A stretch of DNA of 64,000 nucleotides. Source: Halogeometricum limi (GTDB taxonomy: Archaea; Halobacteriota; Halobacteria; Halobacteriales; Haloferacaceae). Location: assembly GCF_900115785.1 (NCBI RefSeq), contig NZ_FOYS01000001.1, positions 124,001 to 188,000 on the forward strand, given 5' to 3'. A program made the translations under genes and the position numbers. Of this stretch, positions 7,974 to 16,935 are shown piece after piece (within the stretch, counting starts at the first letter, position 1; every line of letters starts with the position of its first letter). The notes beneath the pieces were generated by a model. It was not told the origin of the DNA and did no database searches. It worked only from the letters and a program-made list of their open reading frames with translations.

Positions 7974-8828
7974 ATGTTCGAATCACGTGACCTCGCCGAG
8001 GACGTCGCCGCCGTCCGCGACGAGCACGCACCCGACGCGCTCGTCTTCTCTGCGGGCGCGGACTTCGAGACGATTCCGCCCGCGGCGGCCGAGGATTTAG
8101 GACTGCTCGCCGACTCGCTCGACCCGAAGTCGTACCCCTCGGAGTGGCTTCCGGACGACGCACCCGCACTCCTCGTCCGCTACGCCGGCGGCGACTTCAC
8201 CATCGGGATGCCCGGCGACGGCACCGTCGTCTGGACCCGACAGACCGTTCCCCCGAGCGTGATCGCCAAGAAACGCGCCGAGGGGACGCCGACGGACTTT
8301 CTGGACTTCCTGTTCGCCGAGGCGTTCGTCCAACTCGGCACCGGCGCGCCCGAGCACTGCCTCCCGTTCTTCGGCGAACGGTACCGCGAACTCGACGAGG
8401 CGGTGCCGCTTCCGGCGAACGACGTCTACCAGATAGCGGCGGCGTTGTACGAGGCGTGGTTAGGGCTCCAGACGAGGCCCGTGTTCGAGACGTGGGAGAC
8501 GGAGCACCCCCGACTGTACGACGCGTGGGTGGACGCCGGCGACCGACTGACCGGGCGACTCGACACGCTCCCGCGCGCCGTCGCCCGCGGACAGACGTCG
8601 TTCCCGGAGGCCACCGAGTACGCCTGTTCGGCCGTGAAACACGGACTGGACCTGCCCGCCCCGTTCGCGGCGCTCGACACGCAGGCGTACGTGGAGTACG
8701 GCCCGAGTTACGGCGTCCGCTGGGCGAAGAAGACGTTCGAGCGACTGAACGAGGGCGAGGACGACAGCGATGCGGCCGACACCGACGCGACTGAGAACGA
8801 CGCGGCCGACACCAACGCGGGCGAGTAG
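7974..8828 (+). CDS. Conserved haloarchaeal protein of unknown function
   Basis: This 284-residue soluble acidic protein has no signal or membrane segment. It has a well-formed globular composition up to about residue 262 (ending VRWAKKTFERLNEG). A tail of Asp, Ala, Thr and Asn follows, with the repeated unit DAADT/ENDAADT. Segments such as LLVRYAGGDFTIGMPGDGTV and PTDFLDFLFAEAFVQLGTGAPEH look strongly structured. No catalytic motif was recognised. Homologues are probably confined to haloarchaea. It stands alone between the small membrane gene and a converging minus-strand gene. No function is proposed. Confidence 0.8.
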   Translation: MFESRDLAEDVAAVRDEHAPDALVFSAGADFETIPPAAAEDLGLLADSLDPKSYPSEWLPDDAPALLVRYAGGDFTIGMPGDGTVVWTRQTVPPSVIAKKRAEGTPTDFLDFLFAEAFVQLGTGAPEHCLPFFGERYRELDEAVPLPANDVYQIAAALYEAWLGLQTRPVFETWETEHPRLYDAWVDAGDRLTGRLDTLPRAVARGQTSFPEATEYACSAVKHGLDLPAPFAALDTQAYVEYGPSYGVRWAKKTFERLNEGEDDSDAADTDATENDAADTNAGE

Positions 8829-8850
8829 CGACCGAACTCGCGAACCGAGT

Positions 8851-9429
8851 TCAGAACTCGCTGGTGACGCTGCCGTCGACGTCGAGTTCGACGACGCCTT
8901 CGAACAGGTCGCGGAACCGCTGAATCGTCTCGTCCTCGTGGACCTCGTTCGAGAGATGGAACAGACCGACGGCGTCGTGTTCGTCCAACAGGTCGAGGAG
9001 TTTCTCCGTCGCCTCGTAGGCGCGGTCGACGTCGGCGTAGTACGCCATCTCGGTCACGGAGTCGACGCTGACGCGGAGTTTCCCGTCGTGCGAGTCGAGG
9101 AAGTTCCGCGTCTGTTCGACGATGCCGTCCAAGTCGTCGGGGGCGGAGACGTAGTGGACGTTGTCGGACCCGCGGCGCGAGTAGCCTCGCTCCACGGAGA
9201 GGGTGTCGAGGATGACCGCGCGGGACTCGTCGACGTCGTAGTGCTCCAGTTTCTGCTCGACTTCGCGCGCCGTCGTGCGCGTCGAGATGACGAGGAAGTG
9301 GTCGGTGTCGGTCTTCAGGAAGTCCGTGTCGATACGGTCGGTCTCGCCGATACTCGGATGCAAGAGGAGAATGCCCGTGCCGCCGGGAATCGTGTCCGGC
9401 GTGTTCTCGATGGCGAGGGTGTAATCCAT
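8851..9429 (-). CDS. KaiC/RadA-fold-like protein lacking a P-loop
   Basis: The 192-residue product begins MDYTLAIENTPDTIPGGTGI. Alternating strands and helices follow: HFLVISTRTTAREVEQKL, then AVILDTLSVE, then RVSVDSVTEMAYYADVD and LLDEHDAVGLFHLS. The order strand-helix-D-strand resembles the RecA/KaiC core seen in several haloarchaeal families. No GxxGxGKT motif is present where Walker A would be (PGGTGILLLHP). It is therefore probably a non-hydrolysing relative with a regulatory or structural role; this is inference. A TATA box CTTAAGG at 9451-9457 fits a leaderless ATG at 9429. Confidence 0.7.
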   Translation of the reverse strand: MDYTLAIENTPDTIPGGTGILLLHPSIGETDRIDTDFLKTDTDHFLVISTRTTAREVEQKLEHYDVDESRAVILDTLSVERGYSRRGSDNVHYVSAPDDLDGIVEQTRNFLDSHDGKLRVSVDSVTEMAYYADVDRAYEATEKLLDLLDEHDAVGLFHLSNEVHEDETIQRFRDLFEGVVELDVDGSVTSEF

Positions 9430-9536
9430 ACCGAATCCACCAACTCTGTGACCTTAAGAATGCGGGTGAACGTCAGAGAGACCGGTAGGCGAAGCGGGGA
9501 GGACCCGCCGACGTTGGGGAGACCTACCACAGTCGT

Positions 9537-9986
9537 TCAGAACACGCTGTCGGCCGTCGCCGCGCCGATGACGCTGAACACCGCGCCGATGCTCGTCGCT
9601 TTGAGCGTCGTCACGACTTGGAACTCGAACGTGATCTCCGCGGGGTCGACGTGGTTCGGGATGAGCGTCGCCGGGGCGTCGAACGCGAGCGCGAGCATCA
9701 CCACCGAGAGGTAGGCGACGATGATGAGCGAGACGAACCGGAGCGGTATCCCGGCCACGTCGACCTCTCTGTCGGGGTCGCGGTCGTCGTCGGCCTTGTA
9801 CAGGGTGCCGTAGCCGATGGCGAAGACGATACCGACGGTCACGACGGCCTGATACCACTCCATCCCGACGGCCAGCGCCCACACCTCGTCGGTGACGACG
9901 AACGGACCCGCGAGGAGGAAGCCACCGACCACTTGCTGTGCGGTGTCCGTGAGCTTGAACCGGCGACTCCGTCCGACCCGAACCAT
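9537..9986 (-). CDS. DUF2391-type integral membrane protein
   Basis: The protein has 149 residues with about four hydrophobic segments: QQVVGGFLLAGPFVVTDEVW, AVVTVGIVFAIGYGTLY, SLIIVAYLSVVMLALAF and a C-terminal one ending FSVIGAATADSVF. The first of these has the character of the DUF2391/TIGR02587 membrane family. ATG 9986 is chosen because a TATA-like CTTTAG at about 10010-10015 puts the transcript start there; an in-frame GTG lies 15 bases upstream. The gene is divergent from the methyltransferase and 107 bases from the next minus-strand gene. Function is unknown in the family. Confidence 0.75.
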   Translation of the reverse strand: MVRVGRSRRFKLTDTAQQVVGGFLLAGPFVVTDEVWALAVGMEWYQAVVTVGIVFAIGYGTLYKADDDRDPDREVDVAGIPLRFVSLIIVAYLSVVMLALAFDAPATLIPNHVDPAEITFEFQVVTTLKATSIGAVFSVIGAATADSVF

Positions 9987-10045
9987 GCTCTCCTCTCGCA
10001 CCGACCGACACTAAAGGCACGCGTTCGCCGAGCGAGTCAGAACGA

Positions 10046-10053
10046 ACTTTTAC
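10046..10053 (+). promoter_or_regulatory. TATA box of the methyltransferase gene
   Basis: ACTTTTAC is centred 26 bases before ATG 10076. This supports a leaderless start there rather than at GTG 10070. Confidence 0.6.
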
Positions 10054-10075
10054 CCGTGCCCGACAACCCGTGCGT

Positions 10076-10756
10076 ATGAGCGTCAGAGACGAGTTCGACG
10101 CGTGGGCCGCCGACGGCCGCGACAAGGGGATGGAAGACCGCCACTGGCACACCGCGAAGCACGTCCTCGCGCGGATGCCCGTCGAGGCGGGCGACGTCGT
10201 CCTCGATTTGGGATGCGGCAGTGGGTACGCCGGGCGCGCCCTCCGCGAGACGGCCGGGGCCGGGCGGGTGTACGGCCTCGACGGGTCGCCGGAGATGGCG
10301 CGGAACGCCCAATCGTACACCGACGACCTGGACGTGGGTTACCTCGTCGGCGACTTCGACGAACTCCCGTTCGCGGACGACAGCGTGGACCACGTGTTCA
10401 CGATGGAGGCGTTCTACTACGCCGCGGACCCGCACCACACCCTCGAAGAGGTGGCGCGAATCCTCCGCCCCGGCGGCACGTTCTTCTGCGCCGTGAACTA
10501 CTACGAGGAGAACGTCCACTCGCACTCCTGGCAGGACAACATCTCCGTCGAGATGACGCGGTGGTCCGCCGAGGAGTACAGAGACGCGTTCCGCGACGCT
10601 GGACTCTTCGTCGCCGAACAGGACAACGTCGCCGACGCGGAGACGGAGATTCCGCCCGCGTCGGAGTTCCCCCACGAAGGGTTCGAGACGCGCGAGGAGA
10701 TGGTCGAACGGTATCGGACGTTCGGGACGCTTCTCACCGTCGGCGTCTCGCACTGA
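10076..10756 (+). CDS. SAM-dependent class I methyltransferase
   Basis: This 226-residue enzyme has a Rossmann-type core. Motif I VVLDLGCGSGYAG (41-53) binds S-adenosylmethionine, VYGLDGSPEMA carries the acidic residue for the ribose, and GDFDELPFADDSVDHVFTME is motif II. ARILRPGGTFFCAVNY is the post-motif strand typical of the ubiquinone/menaquinone (UbiE-like) and Methyltransf_11 families. The C-terminal half (SWQDNISVEMTRWSAEEYRD) is probably the substrate lid. The transfer reaction is sure, but the acceptor is not. The gene converges on the ThiP-like permease, with an ORB-like motif between the two stops, and has no metabolic neighbour that hints at its substrate. Confidence 0.85.
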   Translation: MSVRDEFDAWAADGRDKGMEDRHWHTAKHVLARMPVEAGDVVLDLGCGSGYAGRALRETAGAGRVYGLDGSPEMARNAQSYTDDLDVGYLVGDFDELPFADDSVDHVFTMEAFYYAADPHHTLEEVARILRPGGTFFCAVNYYEENVHSHSWQDNISVEMTRWSAEEYRDAFRDAGLFVAEQDNVADAETEIPPASEFPHEGFETREEMVERYRTFGTLLTVGVSH

Positions 10757-10831
10757 ACACTGCTCGTTCTGCTCCGCCTCTCCATCGCCAGATCGTTCTG
10801 CCCCGTCTCTCCACCGCCACCGACGCACGCG

Positions 10832-10858
10832 ACCGAACCCCTTCGTTTCGAGTGGAGA
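10832..10858 (-). repeat. Dispersed ORB-like motif 3
   Basis: The minus strand reads TCTCCACTCGAAACGAAGGG and continues GTTCGG. It is identical over about 25 bases to the motif at 20013 and shares the core of the origin boxes. It sits between two convergent stop codons. Confidence 0.7.
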
Positions 10859-10885
10859 TTCCGAAACGTCGTCGCTCCCGACGAC

Positions 10886-12598
10886 TCAGAACCCGCCGCG
10901 GCCGCCGGTCCGACCGCCGAACCGTTCGATGACGACGAAGCTGAGGCTCGTCACGACGAGGAGGACACAGCCCATCGCCGTCGCCGGGCCGAGTCGCCTC
11001 CCCAGATAGCGCTCGACGGCGACGGGCATCGTGTAACTGGCCGACCCCTCCGCGAGGATGACCGTCGAGTCGAACTCGCCGATACTGATGGCGAAGGCGA
11101 ACGCCGCGCCCGCGACGACGCCGGCGGCGACGAGCGGTAACTCGATATCGAAGAGAGCGCGGACGCGACTCGCGCCCAGCGTCCGCGCCGACTCGACGAG
11201 TCTCGGGTCGAGACCACCGAGTAGCGGCGCGACGTTCCGCGTCACGAACGGGTACGCACCGACGGCGTGGGCGGCGACGATGGCCGCCGCGCCCGTCACG
11301 CGAATCCGCGTGCCGAACACCTCGACGCCGAACACGAGGCCGCGAAGCAGTCCCAGTCCGACGACGATTCCCGACACCGCCAGCGGAGCCATCGACAGCG
11401 CGTCGATGACCTTCCGACCGCGGAACTCCCTCGTCGTCAGCACGCTCATCACGACGCCCATCGGGAGGGCGAGTGCGAGCGTTCCGAGGCCGAACAGCAG
11501 CGAGTTCCGGACCGCAGAGAGCGGTCTGACCTGGTACGTCGTCCCCGACTGCTGGCGTTCGAGGAGAAAGAGGTAGTGCTGGAGGGTCAGTTCGCCTCGC
11601 GGACCGGTGACGCTCGCCAGCAGCATCGAGGCGATGGGGGCGACGAACACGAGGAGGACGACGGCGGCGTACCCCGCGACGGCCGCCCGCGCGCCAGCTT
11701 CGGTCGCCGACCACGACGAGGGGACGAGCGAGCGGCGACGTTGGGGACGCGCACCCCGTCCGCTCGACGCGCGACTTCCCTCGTAGCGGAGGTACGCGTA
11801 CGTCAGTCCCAAGGACAGGGCCGTCTCGACCACCGCCAGCGACGCCGCCTCGGAGAACGCGAGGTTCTGCACGCGCGAGTAGATGAACACCTCGACGGTG
11901 GCGAGTTGGAAACCGCCGAGGGCGAGAACGATGGGGAACGACGCGAACGTGAAAACGAAGGTGAGCGTCGCGCCGACGGCGACGGCGGGGAGCAGTTGCG
12001 GGAGGACGACGTCGACGAACGCGCGACGCCGGGAGGCACCGAGCGTTCGGGCCGTCTCGACGGCGGAGGCGTCGACGCTCTCCCACGCCGCCGTCGTCAC
12101 TCTCGTCACGAGGGGTGCGTTGTAGAACGCGTGGGCGACGATGACGACGGGCAGCGAGTACAGAAGCGTCACCTCCGGGAGTCCGAGCGCGGTCAGGGCG
12201 CGGTTCAGCGTCCCGTTCCGGCCGAACGTGGCGACGAACCCGATGGCGACCATGATGGAGGGCATGACGAACGGGAGGATGGTGAGAGAGCGAAGCGTCC
12301 GTCGGCCGCGAAACTCGAAGCGCGAGAGAATCCACGCGCCGGGGAGGCCGAGTGCGACGGAGGCGACGGTGGACAACAGCGCCTGATACGCCGTGAACCG
12401 AAAGATACCGAGGTAGAACGGCGACGTGAGCACGTCGAGGAGGGGGGCGAACGTCCACCCGTCCGCGTCGGTGACGGCGTCGACGAACACCGTCGCGACG
12501 GGGAAATAAAAGAGGACGACGAGGACCAGTGCGGTGAGGGCGGCGACGGCGGCGAGGAGCCGTCGTTCGCCCCACCGGACGACTCGCTGGGCGCGCAT
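10886..12598 (-). CDS. thiP: Thiamine-type ABC transporter permease, double length
   Basis: The product has 570 residues with two fused permease domains, each of about six spans, as in ThiP and FbpB. Each half carries the EAA-type loop that contacts the ATPase: ETARTLGASRRRAFVDVVLP in the first and ESARTLGASRVRALFDIELP in the second. A Ser-Arg-rich linker (SRASSGRGARPQRRRS) joins them. ATG 12598 lies seven bases after the thiB stop; GTG 12649 would overlap thiB by 44 bases and is less likely. Together with ThiB it would move thiamine across the membrane. No ATPase gene follows: the next gene downstream is on the other strand. The ATPase must be encoded elsewhere or shared with another transporter. 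Confidence 0.85.
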   Translation of the reverse strand: MRAQRVVRWGERRLLAAVAALTALVLVVLFYFPVATVFVDAVTDADGWTFAPLLDVLTSPFYLGIFRFTAYQALLSTVASVALGLPGAWILSRFEFRGRRTLRSLTILPFVMPSIMVAIGFVATFGRNGTLNRALTALGLPEVTLLYSLPVVIVAHAFYNAPLVTRVTTAAWESVDASAVETARTLGASRRRAFVDVVLPQLLPAVAVGATLTFVFTFASFPIVLALGGFQLATVEVFIYSRVQNLAFSEAASLAVVETALSLGLTYAYLRYEGSRASSGRGARPQRRRSLVPSSWSATEAGARAAVAGYAAVVLLVFVAPIASMLLASVTGPRGELTLQHYLFLLERQQSGTTYQVRPLSAVRNSLLFGLGTLALALPMGVVMSVLTTREFRGRKVIDALSMAPLAVSGIVVGLGLLRGLVFGVEVFGTRIRVTGAAAIVAAHAVGAYPFVTRNVAPLLGGLDPRLVESARTLGASRVRALFDIELPLVAAGVVAGAAFAFAISIGEFDSTVILAEGSASYTMPVAVERYLGRRLGPATAMGCVLLVVTSLSFVVIERFGGRTGGRGGF

Positions 12599-12605
12599 CC
12601 GCCGG

Positions 12606-13751
12606 TCAGTTGCCGACGAACTGTCGTTCCCACGCGCTGGTCCACTCACTGAGGTTCGCTTGTAGCGCGTCGTACGTGAACGTGACTGCTTCGGGCGGCG
12701 CCTGGGCGTACTTCGCGAACGACTCCGGCAACTCGGCCGTCGTCGTCGCCGGATACTGGACGTTGCGGACGGCTATCTCGGCCTGTACCTCCGGCCGGAG
12801 TACGAAGTCCATGAACTGCCGGGCCACCTCCGGCCTGTCGGTCCCCTCGAACATCGCCATCCCCTCGGGGTTGGCGTAGCCCTGGTCGTTCAGGAACCGC
12901 AGTTGGTGTTTCGCCAGGTCCTCGCCGGACTCGTTGGCGTACACCTGGTCGGTGGAGTAGGAGACGACCATCGGTGCCTCGCCGTTCGAGTAGGCCGCGT
13001 AGGACGTAGACCAGTCCTCGACGACGCGCACGTCGTTCTCGCGGAGGTCCGTCCAGTAGTCGAGGTAGCCGTCTTCTCCCTTCGCTTTTATCGTGTGCAG
13101 TAAGAACGCCTTCCCGGTCGCACTGGAGACGGGATTCTGCACCAACAGGTCGCCCGCGAACTGGTCTTCCAAGAGGCCGTCGAACGTCTTCGGGGCGGTG
13201 AACCCGCCGCCGTCGAACGTCTCATCGAAGACGAGACAGATGTATCCGGTATCGTAGGGGACGGCCCGTCCCCGCGGGTCGAACTCCAAGGACTCCTTGA
13301 CGTCGTCGCGGCGGGAGAGGCCGTCGACGGGTGCGAACAGGCCCGAATCGAGGTTCTCGTCGATGCGGATGAGCATGTTCACGTCGAGGCCGACGTACAC
13401 GTCCGCCGGGATGTCGACGCCGCGGGAGGCGCGTTCGATGTAGTAGTTCACCTCGCTGTCGGGCGTCTCGTAGCGAATCGTCGCGTCGAACTCCGACTCG
13501 AATCGGTCTTTCAGCCACGGCCCCGGACTCGTACTCGGCGCGTCCACGAACGCGCCGTACGTCGCGACGACCAACTCGGGCGTCTCCGACCCGGCCGTTC
13601 CCGTCGTCGCTCCGGCCGTATCCGTTCTCTCGGCCGTCGTTCCCCCTGCCCCGTCGGTCCTCGTCTCTCCGTCCGACCCGCCGCCGAGACAGCCCGTGAG
13701 GGCGGCGACGCCGCCCGCACCGGCCGTCGTCAGGAAACTTCGTCGTCTCAT
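12606..13751 (-). CDS. thiB: Thiamine ABC transporter substrate-binding lipoprotein
   Basis: This is the 381-residue external binding protein of an ABC importer. The N-terminus has a Tat motif (RRRSFL, 2-7) and the lipobox LTGC with Cys21, so it is exported folded and lipid-anchored. A Gly/Thr-rich spacer follows to about residue 56. The core ELVVATYGAF, then DIPADVYVGLDVNMLIRID and AVPYDTGYICLVFDE, matches ThiB proteins, whose ADVxxGLDxN segment is characteristic. Iron-binding relatives are the main alternative. A TATA box GTTAAGTATC at 13773-13782 fits a leaderless ATG. It forms an operon with the permease gene that follows. No TPP riboswitch is visible upstream. Confidence 0.85.
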   Translation of the reverse strand: MRRRSFLTTAGAGGVAALTGCLGGGSDGETRTDGAGGTTAERTDTAGATTGTAGSETPELVVATYGAFVDAPSTSPGPWLKDRFESEFDATIRYETPDSEVNYYIERASRGVDIPADVYVGLDVNMLIRIDENLDSGLFAPVDGLSRRDDVKESLEFDPRGRAVPYDTGYICLVFDETFDGGGFTAPKTFDGLLEDQFAGDLLVQNPVSSATGKAFLLHTIKAKGEDGYLDYWTDLRENDVRVVEDWSTSYAAYSNGEAPMVVSYSTDQVYANESGEDLAKHQLRFLNDQGYANPEGMAMFEGTDRPEVARQFMDFVLRPEVQAEIAVRNVQYPATTTAELPESFAKYAQAPPEAVTFTYDALQANLSEWTSAWERQFVGN

Positions 13752-13772
13752 TACTCGGTAGTCGTACCTGGT

Positions 13773-13782
13773 GATACTTAAC
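13773..13782 (-). promoter_or_regulatory. Promoter of thiB-thiP
   Basis: On the minus strand GTTAAGTATC is centred about 26 bases before the thiB ATG, which predicts a leaderless transcript. This leaves no room for a leader-encoded riboswitch. Confidence 0.6.
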
Positions 13783-13860
13783 CCGTCTCATCCACGTTCA
13801 CGGGGCGAAGACTCTACCGTGGGGAGGAACGATTTTGTTCCTGCACGGGGAGATGAAGCC

Positions 13861-14862
13861 GTGACGCTCCCCCGTCGGTACGTGTTCGGCGCGTTGTTCG
13901 TACTCTCCGGCACCGCCGCCGCCGTCTTCCTTCGGTCGGTCCTCTCGACGGTCTTTTTCGCCATCACCGTCGCGTACGTCCTCTGGCCCGCGCGACAACT
14001 GGTCGTCGCGCGAGGCCGGTCGCGCCGGGTCGCCAGCGGACTCGCGACGACGGGGGCCTTCCTCGGTGTCTTTCTCGTGTTCCTCCCGCTCGCAGTCGTC
14101 GTCTACCTCCGGTTCGACGCGCTCGTGGCTCTCGTCGGTCTCTTACCGCCGGAACTCACCATCGACCTGTTCGGGATGGCGTACACGTTCACGCTGGCGG
14201 AGTTGACCGCCGTCGCCCTCGGCTACCTTCGGGCCGGCGCGACGGCGGCGGCGGCGGCGACTCCCGTGCTCTTGGTGAAGGTGACGCTCTTCGTCTTCCT
14301 CGTCTACTCGCTTCTCTACCACGGCGAGGAGGCGCAACGCGCCGCACTCGCCGTCGTCCCGCAGACGTACCGGAGCGCCGCACGGGCGCTGAACCGTCGC
14401 GTCAGCGAGACGCTGTTCGCCATCTACGTGCTTCAGGCCGCGACGGCGCTGGGGACGTTCCTGCTCGCGCTTCCGGTGTTCTTCTTCCTCGGCTACGACG
14501 CCGTCGTGACGCTGTCTACCGTCGCCGCCGTCCTCCAGTTCGTCCCCATCCTCGGGCCGAGTTTCCTCCTCGCCGGACTCGCGGTGTACCACCTCGCTAT
14601 CGGGCAGACGGTGCAGGCCGTCCTCGTCTTCGTCGTCGGCGGGGCCGTCGTCGCGTGGCTTCCCGACGTGCTCATCCGGCCGCGTCTCGCGCAACGAACC
14701 GCGGACATCCCCGGGAGCCTCTACTTCGTCGGCTTCTTCGGCGGCGTGCTCACGCTGGGTCCCGTCGGCATCGTCGCCGGTCCCCTCGTCGTCGGCCTGT
14801 TCGTCGAGACGGCGTCGTTGCTCTCGACGGAACTGCACGGCATCCGCGTCGACGAGGACTGA
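13861..14862 (+). CDS. AI-2E/PerM family membrane transporter
   Basis: This protein has 333 residues with seven or eight hydrophobic segments. The N-terminal pair (FGALFVLSGTAAAVFLRSVL and FFAITVAYVLWPARQLVVAR) is followed by a central amphipathic loop. The C-terminal block has VLQFVPILGPSFLLAGLAVY, DVLIRPRLAQRTADIPGSLY and GVLTLGPVGIVAGPLVVGLF. The last two are the conserved core of the AI-2E (TqsA/PerM) family. Some members export autoinducer-2 or act as Na+/H+ antiporters, but the substrate here is unknown. GTG 13861 is chosen because the hydrophobic N-terminus begins just after it. The gene is divergent from thiB across 109 bases. Confidence 0.85.
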   Translation: MTLPRRYVFGALFVLSGTAAAVFLRSVLSTVFFAITVAYVLWPARQLVVARGRSRRVASGLATTGAFLGVFLVFLPLAVVVYLRFDALVALVGLLPPELTIDLFGMAYTFTLAELTAVALGYLRAGATAAAAATPVLLVKVTLFVFLVYSLLYHGEEAQRAALAVVPQTYRSAARALNRRVSETLFAIYVLQAATALGTFLLALPVFFFLGYDAVVTLSTVAAVLQFVPILGPSFLLAGLAVYHLAIGQTVQAVLVFVVGGAVVAWLPDVLIRPRLAQRTADIPGSLYFVGFFGGVLTLGPVGIVAGPLVVGLFVETASLLSTELHGIRVDED

Positions 14863-14892
14863 CGTCGTCGGCCGTCGTCTCCGAACACCCGT

Positions 14893-15726
14893 TCAGGCCA
14901 TCTCTATCGGCCCGCCGCGCTTCTCCCACTCGGTGAGGCTTCCCTCGTAGAACGCGACGTCTTCGTAGCCGAGAAATCGCAAGACGACGTACGTGTGGCT
15001 GATTCGACGCGCGGTGTTACAGTAGAGGACGACGCGCTTCTCGGGCGTGACCCCGACGGATTCGAGCGCCGCTTCCAACTCGTCTGGGGACTTCAGGCCG
15101 CGCGTGTCGTCGTCGACGAGTTCGCGCCAGTCGAGGTTCACCGCGCCGGGGAGGTGACCCTCCTCGAACTCCCACGCCTCGCGGGTGTCGACGACGACGC
15201 TCTCTTCGTCGTCCAGACTGTCGAGGACGAACTCGTAGTCGACGAGCGGTGTTCGCTCGGGTTCGCGAACCTCGTAGGCCGTCTCCGACACCTCTGTCGC
15301 CTCCGTCGTCGTCTCGTGGTCGCGGTTCCACGAACTGTAGTCCCCGTCCAAGAGGTGGAGGCGGTCCGCGGGGTGGCCGTACAACTCCGCGGTGACGAGA
15401 AAACGCGCGGCGAAGACGCCGTGGGTGTCGTCGTAGGCGACGAGATGGTCGTCGGAGCCGACGCCGGCCGCCGAGAGGAGCGACTCCCACACGTCTTCGC
15501 CGGGAAGCATCCCCACGCCGTCGTCGCCGTCGTTCTCGCGGCCGTCCGCGCTCTCGCCGTCGCTCTCGTCGTCTCCAGACGCCCGGAACTCGTCGAACGG
15601 AACGTTGACCGCGCCGGGGACGTGACCGATGCCGTCGAACTCCCACGCGTCGCGAACGTCGACGAGGCGGAGTTCGTCGCGTCGTTCCTCGACCCACGCG
15701 GGCGACACGACGATGTCTTCGTACAT
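14893..15726 (-). CDS. tssB: Thiosulfate sulfurtransferase (tandem rhodanese) TssB-like
   Basis: The 277-residue protein has two rhodanese domains. The first (1-140) carries DVRDAWEFDGIGHVPGAVNV and lacks the active Cys. The second has VVDTREAWEFEEGHLPGAVN and the active loop VLYCNTARRIS, whose Cys would carry the persulfide. An acidic insert (GDDESDGESADGRENDGDDG) interrupts the first domain. It moves sulfur from thiosulfate or a related donor to cyanide or a cellular acceptor. A second rhodanese is encoded divergently 241 bases away, an arrangement common in haloarchaea. A downstream TATA was not clearly identified. Confidence 0.88.
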   Translation of the reverse strand: MYEDIVVSPAWVEERRDELRLVDVRDAWEFDGIGHVPGAVNVPFDEFRASGDDESDGESADGRENDGDDGVGMLPGEDVWESLLSAAGVGSDDHLVAYDDTHGVFAARFLVTAELYGHPADRLHLLDGDYSSWNRDHETTTEATEVSETAYEVREPERTPLVDYEFVLDSLDDEESVVVDTREAWEFEEGHLPGAVNLDWRELVDDDTRGLKSPDELEAALESVGVTPEKRVVLYCNTARRISHTYVVLRFLGYEDVAFYEGSLTEWEKRGGPIEMA

Positions 15727-15935
15727 GTGACTGCGTTACCGTGCCCGTCCCTTCAACCCGAACGGTCGTGGAGTCGTTCGCCGCACGTCAGAGAACGAGG
15801 GTGATATTGCCGGTAAAAATCCGACAGACCGTCGCGTTCGACGTGCACGAGGGCTGTGACCTGTCACGGTCACATAAACCGGTAATACTGTCCTCCTCAC
15901 ACGATGACGGGCAGTACGCGCCGTGTCTGTGAGGA

Positions 15936-15940
15936 TTAAG
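15936..15940 (+). promoter_or_regulatory. TATA box of tssA
   Basis: GGATTAAGCC is centred about 30 bases before ATG 15968, which fits a start at or just after the transcript start. The rest of the 241-base divergent spacer has no other clear signal. Confidence 0.5.
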
Positions 15941-15967
15941 CCTACGGACGTCGTACCTGTATCCGCA

Positions 15968-16828
15968 ATGTCAACCGACGGCTACGCGAAGGACGTTCTC
16001 GTCTCGGCGGAGTGGGTGGAAGACCACCTCGACGAGTTCCAGTCCGACGACCCGGCGTATCGACTCGTGGAAGTGGACGTGGACACCGAAGCCTACGACG
16101 AGGGCCACGCACCCGGAGCCATCGGCTTCAACTGGGAGACGCAACTCCAGGACCAGACGACGCGCGACATCCTCACGAAGGAGGACTTCGAGGAGTTGCT
16201 CGGAAGCCACGGCATCTCCGAGGACTCGAAAGTCGTCCTCTACGGTGACAACTCCAACTGGTTCGCGGCGTACACCTACTGGCAGTTCAAGTACTACGGC
16301 CACGAGGACGTCCACCTCCTGAACGGCGGGCGCGACTACTGGCTGGACAACGACTACCCGCTGACCGAGGAGGCGCCGGAGTTCGACGCCGTCGACTACA
16401 CCGCGAAGGGGCCGTTCGAGTCCATCCGCGCGTACCGCGACGACGTCCAACACGCCGTCGACGAGGGGCTTCCTCTCGTGGACGTTCGCTCGCCCGAGGA
16501 GTTCTCCGGCGAGATTCTCGCCCCGCCGGGACTGCAGGAGACGGCCCAGCGCGGCGGTCACATCCCCGGCGCGTCGAACATCTCGTGGGCCGCGACGGTC
16601 AACGACGACGGGACGTTCAAGTCCGCCGAGGAACTGCGCGAACTGTACGGCGCAGAGGACATCGACGGCGACGAGACCACCGTCGCGTACTGCCGCATCG
16701 GCGAGCGTTCCTCCATCGCGTGGTTCGCGCTCCACGAACTGCTCGGCTACGACGAAGTCGTCAACTACGACGGCTCGTGGACCGAGTGGGGCAACCTCGT
16801 TGGCGCACCTATCGAGAAGGGTAACTGA
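15968..16828 (+). CDS. tssA: Thiosulfate sulfurtransferase (tandem rhodanese) TssA-like
   Basis: This protein has 286 residues with two rhodanese domains. The N-terminal one (VSAEWVEDHLDEF to about 140) carries YDEGHAPGAIGFNW and lacks the Cys. The C-terminal one has LVDVRSPEEFSGEILAPPG and the active loop VAYCRIGERSS, which starts with the catalytic Cys. The CRxGERSS loop is typical of the SseA/TssA sulfurtransferase branch. ATG 15968 is preferred to the in-frame GTG 15923, since a promoter lies between them. It is divergent from tssB and probably works on related sulfur donors. The next gene, on the same strand, starts 107 bases later and has its own spacing. Confidence 0.9.
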   Translation: MSTDGYAKDVLVSAEWVEDHLDEFQSDDPAYRLVEVDVDTEAYDEGHAPGAIGFNWETQLQDQTTRDILTKEDFEELLGSHGISEDSKVVLYGDNSNWFAAYTYWQFKYYGHEDVHLLNGGRDYWLDNDYPLTEEAPEFDAVDYTAKGPFESIRAYRDDVQHAVDEGLPLVDVRSPEEFSGEILAPPGLQETAQRGGHIPGASNISWAATVNDDGTFKSAEELRELYGAEDIDGDETTVAYCRIGERSSIAWFALHELLGYDEVVNYDGSWTEWGNLVGAPIEKGN

Positions 16829-16935
16829 ACCTCCGAGCGGTTCGCGACGGCCGCGCCCGACTCTCGTTTCGACGGCCGAAGCGAGCGGTCGAGTCTCGAC
16901 GACACACTGATTTTGCGTCTCCTGCTACCGGACGT

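Noticed and set aside
10734-12575. 613-codon open frame overlapping the permease on the same strand in another phase
   Set aside because: The product is almost all Arg and Pro. The overlapping frame gives a clear permease with both EAA loops.
13752-13860. TPP riboswitch before thiB
   Set aside because: The promoter predicts a leaderless transcript, and no CUGAGA-type core is visible.
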